NCBI GenBank assembly: GCA_049514335.1
Contig: JBEKVE010000009.1
Span: forward strand, 1 to 35,127
Length of the DNA stretch: 35,127 nucleotides
From: JBEKVE01 sp049514335
Lineage (GTDB): Bacteria; Actinomycetota; Acidimicrobiia; Acidimicrobiales; UBA8190
Direction: 5' to 3'
The translations under genes and the position numbers were made by a program. The notes under the pieces are model-generated. The model worked only from the letters and a program-made list of their open reading frames with translations, was not told the origin of the DNA and searched no databases. This document shows positions 6,636-14,971 of this stretch, one piece after another; the first letter of the stretch is position 1; the number at the start of each line of letters is the position of its first letter.

Positions 6636-8086
6636 GGCCGTGGTGGCCGGGCGCCGGCGCCGGGGGTGCCCCACCCGCGGCGGTGCTGGTGGCCGTCGCC
6701 ATCGCTCTGGTCGCCGTGGTGTGCTTCTTCCTCGCCACGGCGTCGGTCAACCGCCACGAGGACGCCCTGTTGCAGGCGGCGACCTCGCAGGCCGGCAGTG
6801 TCGAGTCGTCCTCCCTGGCCACAGTGCTGTCGAGCCTGGGAACCCTCGCCACCGGGGTCACGGCGTCGGGTGACGCTCCCGGGGCCTTCGCCACCGAGGC
6901 CGGGCAGGTGGTGCACGCGCCCGTGACGGTGGCGTTGGTGCATCAGGAGCTGAACGACGACGTCGTCGTGGCCGGAACAGGAACATTCCGTCCCGGTCAG
7001 ATCCTGGGCGGGACGCCATACTCTGCGTTGCGTCCCGCCGGTGCTTCGGTGTCGGCGGGACCCGTCGTGCGCCAGGGCCTCGACACGGAAGCCACCTTCG
7101 TCCTGGGCCCGCCCCAGGTACCCGACGGCGAGGCCATCATCCTCCAGTTCACCGTCGACCCGTTCGAGGCCACCGTGCTCCCGAGCGGCCCGACGTACTC
7201 CGGGCTGCGCATGGCGCTGTACGGGTCGTCCCTGACGAGCCGGAGCGACCTGGTGGCCGCCAACGACCGGCAGCTGTCGTGGGGCGGACCTGTGGCGAGC
7301 GTGGCCGTCCCGGTGGGTGACGACACCTGGACGCTGGTGGCCAGTGCCCGTAGCCCGCTCACCGGCACCGTCGCCCAGATCGCGCCATGGCTGCTGCTGG
7401 TCCTCGGACTGGCCTTGGCGGTGGTCACCGGGCTCATCCTCACGCTGCTGGCGCCACGGCTCTCGAAAGGCTCCGCTGTGCGGCGGCCGTCGCCGCTCGA
7501 CCGGGCCATCGCCCTGCGAGTCCCCGCACGGGCACGGGTCCGCCACTGGACGTCCTCCCCCACCCGCACGCGGGGCAGACACGCACCGGTCGTGGGGGCC
7601 GGCGACAGGTCCACGACGTCATGGGCGCACCCCGGGATCGAGGCCACCGGCGTGTTCGCACGAACCGTCCTGCATGCGCCGGACACGGCGGTCGGCACCA
7701 CCGATGTCGCCACGTCGCGCACCGTGGCGACGCAGACCCCGAGGCCGTTCTATGCCCTGGCGGACTGGCGGCCCGACCCCTTCGGGCACGCCGAGCTCAG
7801 GCGGTTCTTCCGGGGTGAGCCCATGCCGCTCGTCCGGGACGGTTCGGGCGAGCGCTACGACGCTGTGCCGACGCAGAACCACGGTGCCCCCGTCGTTCCC
7901 CCTCCCCCCCGTCGATCTTCTGCTCCGGCGCCCGTGTCACGTGCGCTCGACCCTCCGAACGACGCCGGTCGGGCCCCGGCGTCCGGAATCCATCTCGCCG
8001 ACGAGGCTGACGCCATCGCCAGGGAGATCGAGGAGCTGCTTGCGGTGGTATCGACCCAGGCACCTGCGCCCCACTCCGATCGATGA
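6614..8086 (+). CDS. Two-TM membrane protein with extracytoplasmic sensor-like domain and disordered cytoplasmic tail
   Basis: The 490-residue product has a first membrane segment at about 21-44, an extracytoplasmic region of about 210 residues, a second segment at about 257-282 (APWLLLVLGLALAVVTGLIL), and a 200-residue Pro/Arg/Ser-rich tail. This layout resembles CHASE-type sensor receptors, but no kinase, cyclase or HAMP domain follows the second segment. The GTG start at 6614 has GAGGAGG just upstream and lies inside the Rrf2 gene; the last four bases overlap the next gene as ATGA. Tight coupling suggests the three genes act together. The family was not recognised, and an output function cannot be assigned. 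Confidence 0.72.
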   Translation: MHRRHWLRPWWPGAGAGGAPPAAVLVAVAIALVAVVCFFLATASVNRHEDALLQAATSQAGSVESSSLATVLSSLGTLATGVTASGDAPGAFATEAGQVVHAPVTVALVHQELNDDVVVAGTGTFRPGQILGGTPYSALRPAGASVSAGPVVRQGLDTEATFVLGPPQVPDGEAIILQFTVDPFEATVLPSGPTYSGLRMALYGSSLTSRSDLVAANDRQLSWGGPVASVAVPVGDDTWTLVASARSPLTGTVAQIAPWLLLVLGLALAVVTGLILTLLAPRLSKGSAVRRPSPLDRAIALRVPARARVRHWTSSPTRTRGRHAPVVGAGDRSTTSWAHPGIEATGVFARTVLHAPDTAVGTTDVATSRTVATQTPRPFYALADWRPDPFGHAELRRFFRGEPMPLVRDGSGERYDAVPTQNHGAPVVPPPPRRSSAPAPVSRALDPPNDAGRAPASGIHLADEADAIAREIEELLAVVSTQAPAPHSDR

Positions 8087-8514
8087 CGATCGCTCCCAGC
8101 ACGAACCCCGTCCTCGCCGTGCTGCGCCGGCGGCACGGACGGTGGATCGTGCTGGGGTTGTGTGCGATCTGCGCGTGCGCCGGTCTCGGAGGGTGGGCAT
8201 TGCTCGGGGGCCGGGCCTCGACGGCACCGCCGGGCGCCCACCTCCAGCCGGCGTTGTCCGCCGGAGGCGGCACGGCGCCGACATCGATCCCCCCCGCCGG
8301 CCACGGCACTGCGGTCTCGGGCGACGAAGACCAGCTCGCTCCGGGACTGGGACGCACCGGTCAGGAGCAAGGCCCCCCGACCGCATTCGCCGGGGCGCAG
8401 CCGAGGGCACAGCTTCCTGAATTCCCGGCCACCGCCCTCGTCCCGGTGCTGGCCCTCGTCATTCTGGGTGTGGGGGTAGCCCGATCTCAGCGCCCGACGA
8501 GGGCGCCACGCTGA
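8083..8514 (+). CDS. Small membrane/surface protein with PEP-CTERM-like (PEFP) sorting tail
   Basis: The 143-residue product has an N-terminal hydrophobic segment (about 21-42, uncleaved anchor or signal peptide), a Pro/Gly/Ala-rich linker (45-110) with no obvious fold, and a tail with PEFP at 112-115, a hydrophobic stretch at about 117-133, and ARSQRPTRAPR. The tail matches the one on the 238-residue protein of the exosortase operon (PEVP, then hydrophobic stretch, then Arg cluster), so it is a second candidate substrate for the same exosortase. ATG overlaps the previous stop codon by four bases. Its last 56 bases overlap, on the opposite strand, the 3' end of the second Rrf2 gene. It could act as a wall-spanning spacer; that is speculation. 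Confidence 0.72.
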   Translation: MTIAPSTNPVLAVLRRRHGRWIVLGLCAICACAGLGGWALLGGRASTAPPGAHLQPALSAGGGTAPTSIPPAGHGTAVSGDEDQLAPGLGRTGQEQGPPTAFAGAQPRAQLPEFPATALVPVLALVILGVGVARSQRPTRAPR

Positions 8515-8974
8515 GCCGTCCCTGGGACAGCGGTTGCAGCTCCGGCCACGCCGGCTCGCCGTAATCGAGCGTGGGCACCCGCCCGAGCACGACGTCCACC
8601 AGGGTGAGGGTCTCGAGGATCATGCCGAGATTGGCGCGCACGGCGATCCACACGGCCCGCAGGTGTATGGCCGCGCCGCCGTATTGGGTCACGTCGGGGC
8701 TCTGGCCCCGCACCTGTGCGAGCGGCCCGTCGAGCACCCGCATCACCGACGCCAGTGAGATGGTGTCCGCCGGCCGGGCCAGCACGTAGCCGCCCTGGCG
8801 ACCGCGCTGACTCATGATGATCCCGGCGCGCCGAAGGTCGTTCAGGATCGAGCCGAGGAACCCGGCGGGGATGTCCTGGTCGGCCGCCAGAGCCTGCGCC
8901 GTCATGGGACGGCCGGTGGCCGTCATCACGAGGAGGGCACGAATCCCGTAGTCAACCTTGGCCGGCACGTCCAA
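8459..8974 (-). CDS. Second Rrf2-family transcriptional regulator
   Basis: The 171-residue product opens with the standard Rrf2 sequence MDVPAKVDYGIRALLVM, followed by the helix-turn-helix (AQALAADQDIPAGFLGSIL) and the wing (IIMSQRGRQGGYVLARPAD). It contains no cysteine, so it cannot hold an Fe-S cluster through Cys ligands as NsrR or IscR do. The TTG start at 8974 restores the normal family N-terminus and has GGGAG eight bases upstream. A perfect palindrome sits 24-43 bases upstream of that start, as expected for autorepression. Its 3' end overlaps the PEFP-tail gene by 56 bases. It is clearly diverged from the Rrf2 protein at 6156, so the two probably read different signals. Confidence 0.87.
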   Translation of the reverse strand: MDVPAKVDYGIRALLVMTATGRPMTAQALAADQDIPAGFLGSILNDLRRAGIIMSQRGRQGGYVLARPADTISLASVMRVLDGPLAQVRGQSPDVTQYGGAAIHLRAVWIAVRANLGMILETLTLVDVVLGRVPTLDYGEPAWPELQPLSQGRLSVAPSSGAEIGLPPHPE

Positions 8975-8997
8975 CGTGCGTCTCCCGAGTAATGGCT

Positions 8998-9017
8998 AGT
9001 ATTTCTATGAAAATACT
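8998..9017. promoter_or_regulatory. Perfect AT-rich palindrome, likely Rrf2 operator
   Basis: AGTATTT (8998-9004) and AAATACT (9011-9017) are perfect 7-base inverted arms separated by six bases, immediately upstream of the second Rrf2 gene. Size, AT content and position fit an Rrf2 dimer operator. The next gene on the plus strand (PNPOx-like, start 9125) may share this control region. Confidence 0.6.
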
Positions 9018-9124
9018 TTGGTTATCGCCCCGTGTGCAACGTCTGACGAGCCAGGGCGGTTGCGCCGGTGGGTCCTCGGGACCGAAGGCACTACGTTGGG
9101 TGCTCGAAAACGAGGAGGCCCGAC

Positions 9125-9559
9125 GTGAGCGACGCGCCCGCCCCAGGCGGCACAGGTCACCTGGACGTACTGACCGAAGAGGAGTGCCTCGACCTCCTGC
9201 GCGGGCGCTCGGTGGGGCGGATCGTGTTCGTCGACGACGGACAACCCATGGCCGTGCCCGTCAATTACGTGGTCCAGGACACCACTGTGGCGTTCCGCAG
9301 CGACCCGGGGACGAAGCTCGACGCCGCCAACCTGGGGCGCGTGGCCCTCGAGATCGACGAGGTGGACGCCACGGCCCACGAGGGGTGGAGCGTGCTCGTG
9401 ACCGGGGTGGGCCGCGACATCACCGGTGCCATCGACGAATGGTCCGAGCGAGTGCAGGCCCAGCACCTCACCCCTTGGGCCGCCGGCGAGCGACGCCACT
9501 GGGTGGCCATCTCCGCCCCGACCTTCTCGGGACGGCGCATCCGCCACCGCACCGGCTGA
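9125..9559 (+). CDS. Pyridoxamine 5'-phosphate oxidase (PNPOx)-fold protein
   Basis: The 144-residue product has the split-barrel pattern of small actinobacterial flavin- or F420-binding PNPOx-like proteins: LTEEECLDLLRGRSVGRIVF, then PMAVPVNYVVQDTTVAFRSDPGTK with the PVNY and RSDPGTKL segments that contact the cofactor phosphate, then the W-S-V-L-V-T-G-V-G strand. The GTG at 9125 is chosen because GAGGAGG lies six bases upstream. True PNPOx activity is unlikely; proteins like this often bind FMN, F420 or haem without known substrate. It stands alone and meets the membrane-protein gene at 9593 tail to tail. Confidence 0.8.
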   Translation: MSDAPAPGGTGHLDVLTEEECLDLLRGRSVGRIVFVDDGQPMAVPVNYVVQDTTVAFRSDPGTKLDAANLGRVALEIDEVDATAHEGWSVLVTGVGRDITGAIDEWSERVQAQHLTPWAAGERRHWVAISAPTFSGRRIRHRTG

Positions 9560-9592
9560 CACCGTCCCGGCGACGGGCCGCTCGTCAGGCGG

Positions 9593-10174
9593 TCAGTTCC
9601 AGCTCGGCGTACGCCGGTCGGGCCGTCGCCCGAAGCGGCGGAGCGGCGACCCCGGCCACCAGTACACGACGGCGAGCACGGCCAGGCCCACTACGGCGAA
9701 GACGAGCACCAAGAAGGCCAGCGGATGCACGGCATCCTGCACGACCGGGAAGGCGAAGCGCCCGGGGCCGAGCCGGGGCGATCCGGGCCCGAAGAGCCGG
9801 AGCGGCCCTGGGCCGGCCACGATCCTGCGGGTGGCCACGCTGATGGACTGCGCACCCGACCCGACGAGAAGCGCCAGACCGGCGAACACGATGAGCACGA
9901 CGAGGACCGCACTCAGGGCCATCGCCCACGGGGGACGCCACGGGGTGCGGTGGTCGAGCGGTGGGGGGTTGGTCACACCACGTGCGGCCGCCCACGCGGC
10001 GGCGAAGCGGCGGGGGTCGAAGGCGCTGTTGCCGAGCACGTCCTCGGGTGACGCACCCTCGGACGCCGCCTCCTCGAGGTCGGCGGTGAGATCGGCGGCC
10101 ATCTCGTTGGCCACCGGATCGGGGACACCGATCCGGCGCCACTCCCGCCGGCACTCGTCGACGAATTCGTTCAC
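9593..10174 (-). CDS. Membrane protein paired with PadR regulator (HAAS/DUF1700-like)
   Basis: The 193-residue product begins with a helical cytoplasmic region (MNEFVDECRREWRRIGV, then a DLTADLEEAASEGASPEDVLG segment), followed by two membrane segments at about 80-102 and 146-166. Such N-terminal helical domains followed by membrane helices and encoded directly after a PadR gene match HAAS/DUF1700-type partners of PadR regulators. Its GTG start overlaps the PadR stop by four bases, so the pair is translationally coupled. It probably helps control the divergent ABC exporter; this is inferred from the pairing. Confidence 0.7.
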   Translation of the reverse strand: MNEFVDECRREWRRIGVPDPVANEMAADLTADLEEAASEGASPEDVLGNSAFDPRRFAAAWAAARGVTNPPPLDHRTPWRPPWAMALSAVLVVLIVFAGLALLVGSGAQSISVATRRIVAGPGPLRLFGPGSPRLGPGRFAFPVVQDAVHPLAFLVLVFAVVGLAVLAVVYWWPGSPLRRFGRRPDRRTPSWN

Positions 10175-10524
10175 TGCGCCACCTCCGTTCTGACCAGACC
10201 GAGGGCGCCGTCGACGGCGTCGCGTGTCACCTGCCACTCCCCCACACCCGCCGCGAGGGCACGCTCCCCCGCGATCGACAGGCTGTAGTACTTGCGCGGT
10301 GGCCCCCCGTTGCTGGCGGCGCGGTGGGTCTCCACCAGGCCGTCGCGTTCCAGGCGGCCGAGCAACGGGTAGATCGATCCCTCGCCGACGATGGAGAGGC
10401 CCCGGGCCCGGAGGCGCTTCGTCATCTCGTAGCCGTAGGCCGGCCCCTCCCCCATGACCGCCAGGAGGCACAGGTCGAGGACGCCCCGCAGCAGCTGGCT
10501 CCGCCGCCCCTCCGCATATCCCAT
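10171..10524 (-). CDS. PadR-family transcriptional regulator
   Basis: The 117-residue product is a complete PadR winged helix: RRSQLLRGVLDLCLLAVM, then GYEMTKRLRARG, GEGSIYPLLGRLERDGLV and the beta-wing with P-P-R-K-Y-Y-S-L. PadR repressors usually control a neighbouring efflux transporter; here an ABC exporter diverges 148 bases away. No clear ribosome-binding site precedes the ATG, but TATCTT lies about eight bases before it, which would suit a leaderless mRNA. Confidence 0.9.
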   Translation of the reverse strand: MGYAEGRRSQLLRGVLDLCLLAVMGEGPAYGYEMTKRLRARGLSIVGEGSIYPLLGRLERDGLVETHRAASNGGPPRKYYSLSIAGERALAAGVGEWQVTRDAVDGALGLVRTEVAQ

Positions 10525-10548
10525 GCACGACAAGATACCGTCTGCTAG

Positions 10549-10561
10549 CTTGCGCTGCAAG
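10549..10561. promoter_or_regulatory. Short palindrome in the PadR/ABC divergent promoter
   Basis: CTTGC (10549-10553) and GCAAG (10557-10561) are perfect 5-base arms around GCT, 25-37 bases upstream of the PadR start. It is a candidate PadR operator, though it lacks the more usual ATGT/ACAT half-sites. Confidence 0.35.
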
Positions 10562-10671
10562 GCAGGCCGGGGAGATCTCCCCGCCGGACGCCCGCTGGGA
10601 CCCGCCAGGACCCGCCGTTCCCCCCAAGAACGGGAGATCGACGGGTGAGACCGAGTGAGAAGGAGCGTGGG

Positions 10672-11646
10672 ATGACCGTCGCCACCATGCCCGCCCCCGC
10701 CGGGGCGCGCGCCGCCGAGAGCAAATGGGCGGTCGAGACCCACGGGCTCACCAAGCGCTTCGGGGACAACGTGGCGGTGAACGGGGTGGAGCTCCTCGTT
10801 CCCAGAGGATGCGCCTTCGGCTACCTCGGTCCGAACGGTGCCGGCAAGACCACCCTCATCCGGGTGCTCCTGGGGCTCACCCGCGCCGACGCCGGCACCA
10901 TGTCTCTGCTCGGCCACGAGGTGCCCAAGCACCGCGACGTTGCGCTCGCCCGGGTCGGCGCCATCGTGGACGAACCCCGCTTCCACGCCCATCTGACCGG
11001 ACGGCAGAACCTCGAGCTGCTGGCGAGCGCCCGCGAGCGCGCCGCCCGGGGACGGGTGGGGCCGTCGCTCGAGCGGGTCGGCCTCGCCCATCGCGCCGAC
11101 GACCGGGTGGCCAAGTACTCCATGGGCATGCGCCAGCGTCTCGGCGTCGCCGCCTGCCTCATCGGGGATCCCCAGCTGCTCATCCTCGACGAACCCATGA
11201 ACGGGCTCGACCCCGCCGGCATGCAGGACATGCGCGAGATGATCCTGTCGCTCGTGGCCGAGGGCCGCACCGTGGTGCTGTCCTCGCACCTCCTCGACGA
11301 AGTGCAGCGCACCTGCGACGCGGTCGCCATCGTGGACAGAGGCAGCGTCATCCGACAGGGCCCGATCACCGAGCTGCTGGCCGGTACGGCGCTCGTGGTC
11401 GAGGTCGAGTGCACCGAGCCCGACCGGGCCCTGACGCTGCTCCAGGGCACGGCCTTCGGGGCGCAGGTCCGGATGGAGCCGAACGGGCTGGCGGTCACCC
11501 TGCCGGCGGGTACCCAGCGCGACGTCATCGCCGAGATCGCCCGGCTCCTCGTGAGCGGGGGCATAGCGCTGTACCGCCTCCAGGAGGTGCGGGCGTCGCT
11601 CGAATCGTGGTTCCTCGAGGTCACGAGCAGACTGGAGGCGCAATGA
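10672..11646 (+). CDS. ABC transporter ATP-binding protein (exporter type)
   Basis: The 324-residue product is an ABC-2-type exporter ATPase: Walker A GPNGAGKT at 53-60, signature YSMGMRQRLG at 149-158, Walker B LLILDEP at 169-175, then the SSHLLDEV H-loop. The C-terminal 100 residues form the usual extension of DrrA/CcmA-like exporters. The ATG at 10672 is chosen for AAGGAG six bases upstream. The stop overlaps the permease ATG by four bases. The substrate is unknown; drug or lipid export under PadR control is a fair guess. Confidence 0.93.
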   Translation: MTVATMPAPAGARAAESKWAVETHGLTKRFGDNVAVNGVELLVPRGCAFGYLGPNGAGKTTLIRVLLGLTRADAGTMSLLGHEVPKHRDVALARVGAIVDEPRFHAHLTGRQNLELLASARERAARGRVGPSLERVGLAHRADDRVAKYSMGMRQRLGVAACLIGDPQLLILDEPMNGLDPAGMQDMREMILSLVAEGRTVVLSSHLLDEVQRTCDAVAIVDRGSVIRQGPITELLAGTALVVEVECTEPDRALTLLQGTAFGAQVRMEPNGLAVTLPAGTQRDVIAEIARLLVSGGIALYRLQEVRASLESWFLEVTSRLEAQ

Positions 11647-12845
11647 CGACGGTCCCGAACGCAACCGTGGGCGCCGCACCACCTCCCACCCCGCCCGGTG
11701 ACGCACGCCCCGACCGCCGCGGATCGCCGATCCCGACGCTCGGGATGATCGCCACGCGGCTCCTGGAGCTGCGCAAGCGGCGCGGCCTCATGATCACCCT
11801 GGCGCTCGTGACGATCGGCCTCCCGACCGTCTTCCTCGTCATCCGCCTGCTGCTGCACGCCTTTGCGTCCAAGACCTACGGGCCGGCCGGGGGCTACTCC
11901 GTCTACACCGCCTTCGTGCCCGGTGTGCTCTACGTCTTCGGCTTCATCGTCGCCGCCACGCTCGGGGCCACGGCGGGCTCGGTGGACCTCACCGACGGGA
12001 TGTTCCGCCACCTGGTGGTGACGGGCCGCTCTCGCCTGGCGCTGTATCTGGCCCGCATCCCCGCCGGACTGGCCATCATCTGGTCGATGGTGGCGGTGGG
12101 GTTCACCATCGTGTGCGTGGTGTGCGTGTTCGCGGCGCCCACCCAATTGCAGTTCAACGGCGTGAACGTGCCCGTCGGCTTGTCGCGCACCGGCTTCGAG
12201 AGCTGGGCCGCGGGCCATGCCGACCAGGTCATCTGCAACTTCGGCATCAAGATCCAAGGACCGGGCAACGGCACCTCCGACGTTCCCGAGGTCCTCAACG
12301 CCGTGCAGTGCGGGCCCAACGGCGGTCCGGGGTTCCAGCAGTCGCCGGCGCCCCAGAACCAACCCCAACCCACCGCCGCCCAGATCAGATCGGTCGCCCG
12401 CCTCATCGCCTCGGGGAACTACGCCGACTACGCCCGGCAGTTCCTGTACCCGTCGTACTCGCTCATGATCAAGAGCGGGCTGTGGCTCGAGCTGGAAGCG
12501 GCCATCGGGTTCCTGGTGGGGCTCGGTCTCGGGTCCCTGATCGGACAGCGCACGGTGACGGTGATCATCATGATCGTCCTCGAGGTCGTGCTCACCCCCA
12601 TCCTTTCCCGGGCCAGGATCCCGCACCTCATCAACCTCCAACGGGCCGTGGTCGGCTTGGCCACGGCCCACCTGGCCCCCGGCGGGCTCCCTGTGCTCGG
12701 TGGTGGAGGCGGAGGGCCGGGGGGTGGCGGGGGGAACCCCGGGCTGATCCCGGAGTCCACCACCGTGGCCATCTGCGTCATCGTGGCGTGGCTCGTGGTG
12801 TGGTCGGTCCTCGGTGCCTGGCGCATGATGACCCGCGACGCCTGA
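11643..12845 (+). CDS. ABC exporter permease
   Basis: The 400-residue product has a Pro-rich cytoplasmic leader, a first membrane segment at about 50-73, several more (about 90-112, 130-160), a long extracytoplasmic loop (about 165-280) rich in Asn, Gln, Pro and Gly with two Cys, then segments at about 285-325 and a final one at about 372-390. A glycine-rich run (GGGGGGPGGGGG) lies before the last segment. It is the membrane partner of the ATPase it overlaps. The large outside loop is unusual for ABC-2 permeases. Confidence 0.85.
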   Translation: MTTVPNATVGAAPPPTPPGDARPDRRGSPIPTLGMIATRLLELRKRRGLMITLALVTIGLPTVFLVIRLLLHAFASKTYGPAGGYSVYTAFVPGVLYVFGFIVAATLGATAGSVDLTDGMFRHLVVTGRSRLALYLARIPAGLAIIWSMVAVGFTIVCVVCVFAAPTQLQFNGVNVPVGLSRTGFESWAAGHADQVICNFGIKIQGPGNGTSDVPEVLNAVQCGPNGGPGFQQSPAPQNQPQPTAAQIRSVARLIASGNYADYARQFLYPSYSLMIKSGLWLELEAAIGFLVGLGLGSLIGQRTVTVIIMIVLEVVLTPILSRARIPHLINLQRAVVGLATAHLAPGGLPVLGGGGGGPGGGGGNPGLIPESTTVAICVIVAWLVVWSVLGAWRMMTRDA

Positions 12846-12928
12846 CCCAACGCGCTACGGCGCCACGAGGCTCGAGCTGACCGGTCCGGATGAAATGATG
12901 GACCGATGCGAGCACCGTTGGTGGTGTC

Positions 12929-13897
12929 ATGCAGCAGATGAACGCCGCCGTCGTCTCGTCATTCGACGAGCCACCGCACTATCGACGTTTCGACGTCCCG
13001 CAACCGAAGGACGACGACGAGTTCCTGGTCGACATGCTCGCCATCGGGCTGCACCCGCGCGTCCGATCCGGCGCGGCCGGGACCCACTACACGGGCACCC
13101 GCACGCTGCCCATGATCCCCGGCATCGACGGCGTCGGGCGCCGCTCGGACGGAAAGGCGCTGTACTTCGTCTCCGACGACGACGTGCTCGGGACCATGGC
13201 GGACAGAGCCGTGGTGCGCGCCTCGCGCGCCATCGAGCTGCCCGACGGCGCTGACGTGGCCACGGTGGCGGCCGCTCTCAATCCCGCCATGTCGTCGTGG
13301 GTGGCGCTGCGGCGCCGGGTGCCCATCGAGCCCGGCGACAGCGTGCTCATCCTCGGCGCCACCGGCAATGCCGGCACCATGGCCGTCCAGGTGGCCAAGC
13401 TCCTCGGGGCGGGACGGGTGGTCGGTGCGGGGCGTGACCGCACCCGGCTCAGCGCCCTCGGCGCAGCGGGTGCCGATGCCGTGGTCCAGCTGACCGACGA
13501 CACCGAGGCGACGGCGCATGCGCTCGCTTCGGAGGCGGCCGAGGTCGACATCGTCATCGACTACCTGTGGGGAGGGCCCGCCGAGGGCGCCTTCGTGGCG
13601 CTTCTCACCGAGCGGACCGACCGCAGCCGCTCGATGAATTGGATCCAGATCGGCGCCATGGCCGGCCCGACGATCGAGCTGCCCTCGGTCGCGCTGCGGT
13701 CCGCCAACTTCCGCCTGCAGGGCAGCGGGCAAGGTGCGGTGTCCCCCGCTGTCTACCAGGCCGAGCTGCCGTCGCTCGTCGACGCGATCAACGCCGGCTC
13801 GATCGCCGTCACGGCCAACCGTCGACCCTTGGCCGAGGTCGAGCGCGTCTGGATGCAGGCGGATGCGCCCGGCGAGCGCACCGTACTCGTGCCGTAG
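12929..13897 (+). CDS. MDR-superfamily zinc-independent oxidoreductase (quinone reductase-like)
   Basis: The 322-residue product has the medium-chain dehydrogenase/reductase layout: a GroES-like N-terminal domain and a Rossmann domain with the nucleotide motif GATGNAGTMAVQVAK at about 148-162. Zinc-binding cysteines are missing, so it belongs with zinc-free NADPH-dependent quinone or enoyl reductases. The start could equally be the ATG three codons later. It has no close partner; the substrate is unknown. Confidence 0.85.
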   Translation: MQQMNAAVVSSFDEPPHYRRFDVPQPKDDDEFLVDMLAIGLHPRVRSGAAGTHYTGTRTLPMIPGIDGVGRRSDGKALYFVSDDDVLGTMADRAVVRASRAIELPDGADVATVAAALNPAMSSWVALRRRVPIEPGDSVLILGATGNAGTMAVQVAKLLGAGRVVGAGRDRTRLSALGAAGADAVVQLTDDTEATAHALASEAAEVDIVIDYLWGGPAEGAFVALLTERTDRSRSMNWIQIGAMAGPTIELPSVALRSANFRLQGSGQGAVSPAVYQAELPSLVDAINAGSIAVTANRRPLAEVERVWMQADAPGERTVLVP

Positions 13898-14008
13898 CGC
13901 GCCGATCGACCAGCAGCCGAGGCCCGCGCGCTCCTCGCTCCCCGGTCGTCGGGCACCGGGGAGCCCCCGGCGCCCGACGGGGGTGCACTGCGGCGCGAAC
14001 ATGGGGCC

Positions 14009-14929
14009 GTGGACGACGCCAGACGCGACCGCATGGAGGAACCCGAGCCGACACCGTTCCAAGTGCGGCCCATGCGTCTCGGGGACATCGAGGCCGCCGT
14101 GACGGTGATCGGAGCGGTAGACGCCGTGGCGGAGGCCGAGGGGACGCATCCGCCCCCCACCCCGCCCTCCCCCGCCCGGGACGAGGCGCGCCGCAAGGCG
14201 CACGCCCGCTTCGTCGAGCGTGATGGACCGGGAGCCTGGGTGGCGGTGGCCGACGGGCACGGCGACCAGGTGGTGGGGGTGGCGGAGTCCATCCGGCGCC
14301 AGGATTTCTGGGGTCTGTCGATGTTGTTCGTCCACCCCGACTTCCAGAGCCGCGGCGTGGGTGGCGCCTTGCTCCAGGCCGCCTCGGGCTACGCCGCCGG
14401 CGCCCGGGTGCGCATGATCCAGTCCTCGCCCGACCCCCGGGCCATGCGCCGGTACGCCCTGGCCGGCCTGTCCATGCACCCCGCCGCCGAGTTGGGCGGC
14501 GAACCCGACCGCCGCGCCATGCCGGCCTCCCTCGGTGGGCGTTCGGGCGGCGTGGAGGACCTGGAGCTGGTGGCAGCGGTGGAAGCCGGTCTCGGACGCG
14601 CCAGGACCGAGGACGTGGCGTTCGCCTTGGAGGAGGACGACCACCGCCTGGATGTGGTGGACGAGGGTGGCCGTCGGGGCTGGATGCTCTGGCACCCCGG
14701 CCGGCTCGTCATGTTGGGTGCGAGCGACGAGGACACAGCCGCCACGTTGCTGTGGCGATACCTGGACGGAGCGCAAGGCCCGGCCCTGGCGTACGGCCTC
14801 ACCTCGGCCCAGAACTGGGCCTTCACCGTGGCCCATGCTGCCCGGCTCACCGTGCGTGTGGGCGGAGCCATGTTCGTCGACGGGATGACGCTGCCCGGTC
14901 CCTGGATCCCCTCGGGCTGGTACTTCTGA
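14009..14929 (+). CDS. GNAT-family N-acetyltransferase
   Basis: The 306-residue product has a GNAT domain at about 15-150, with FWGLSMLFVHPDFQSRGVGG carrying the V-x-P-x-x-Q-x-x-G-V-G acetyl-CoA loop. The C-terminal half (about 170-306) resembles a second, degenerate GNAT fold (WMLWHPGRLVMLGASD), as seen in tandem GNAT proteins. A GTG is used here; the in-frame ATG at 14033 is an alternative. Substrate unknown. Confidence 0.83.
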   Translation: MDDARRDRMEEPEPTPFQVRPMRLGDIEAAVTVIGAVDAVAEAEGTHPPPTPPSPARDEARRKAHARFVERDGPGAWVAVADGHGDQVVGVAESIRRQDFWGLSMLFVHPDFQSRGVGGALLQAASGYAAGARVRMIQSSPDPRAMRRYALAGLSMHPAAELGGEPDRRAMPASLGGRSGGVEDLELVAAVEAGLGRARTEDVAFALEEDDHRLDVVDEGGRRGWMLWHPGRLVMLGASDEDTAATLLWRYLDGAQGPALAYGLTSAQNWAFTVAHAARLTVRVGGAMFVDGMTLPGPWIPSGWYF

Positions 14930-14971
14930 GGCTGGCGGGCCCCTCGGACCTCGGGGGGACCCAGCGGTAGG

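Noticed and set aside
10171..11706. 511-codon minus-strand frame that includes PadR
   Set aside because: Only the last 117 codons are PadR; the rest is antisense to the ABC ATPase gene.
12700..12740. Glycine-rich run as a separate repeat element
   Set aside because: It lies in frame inside the ABC permease and reads as a flexible linker before the last membrane segment.
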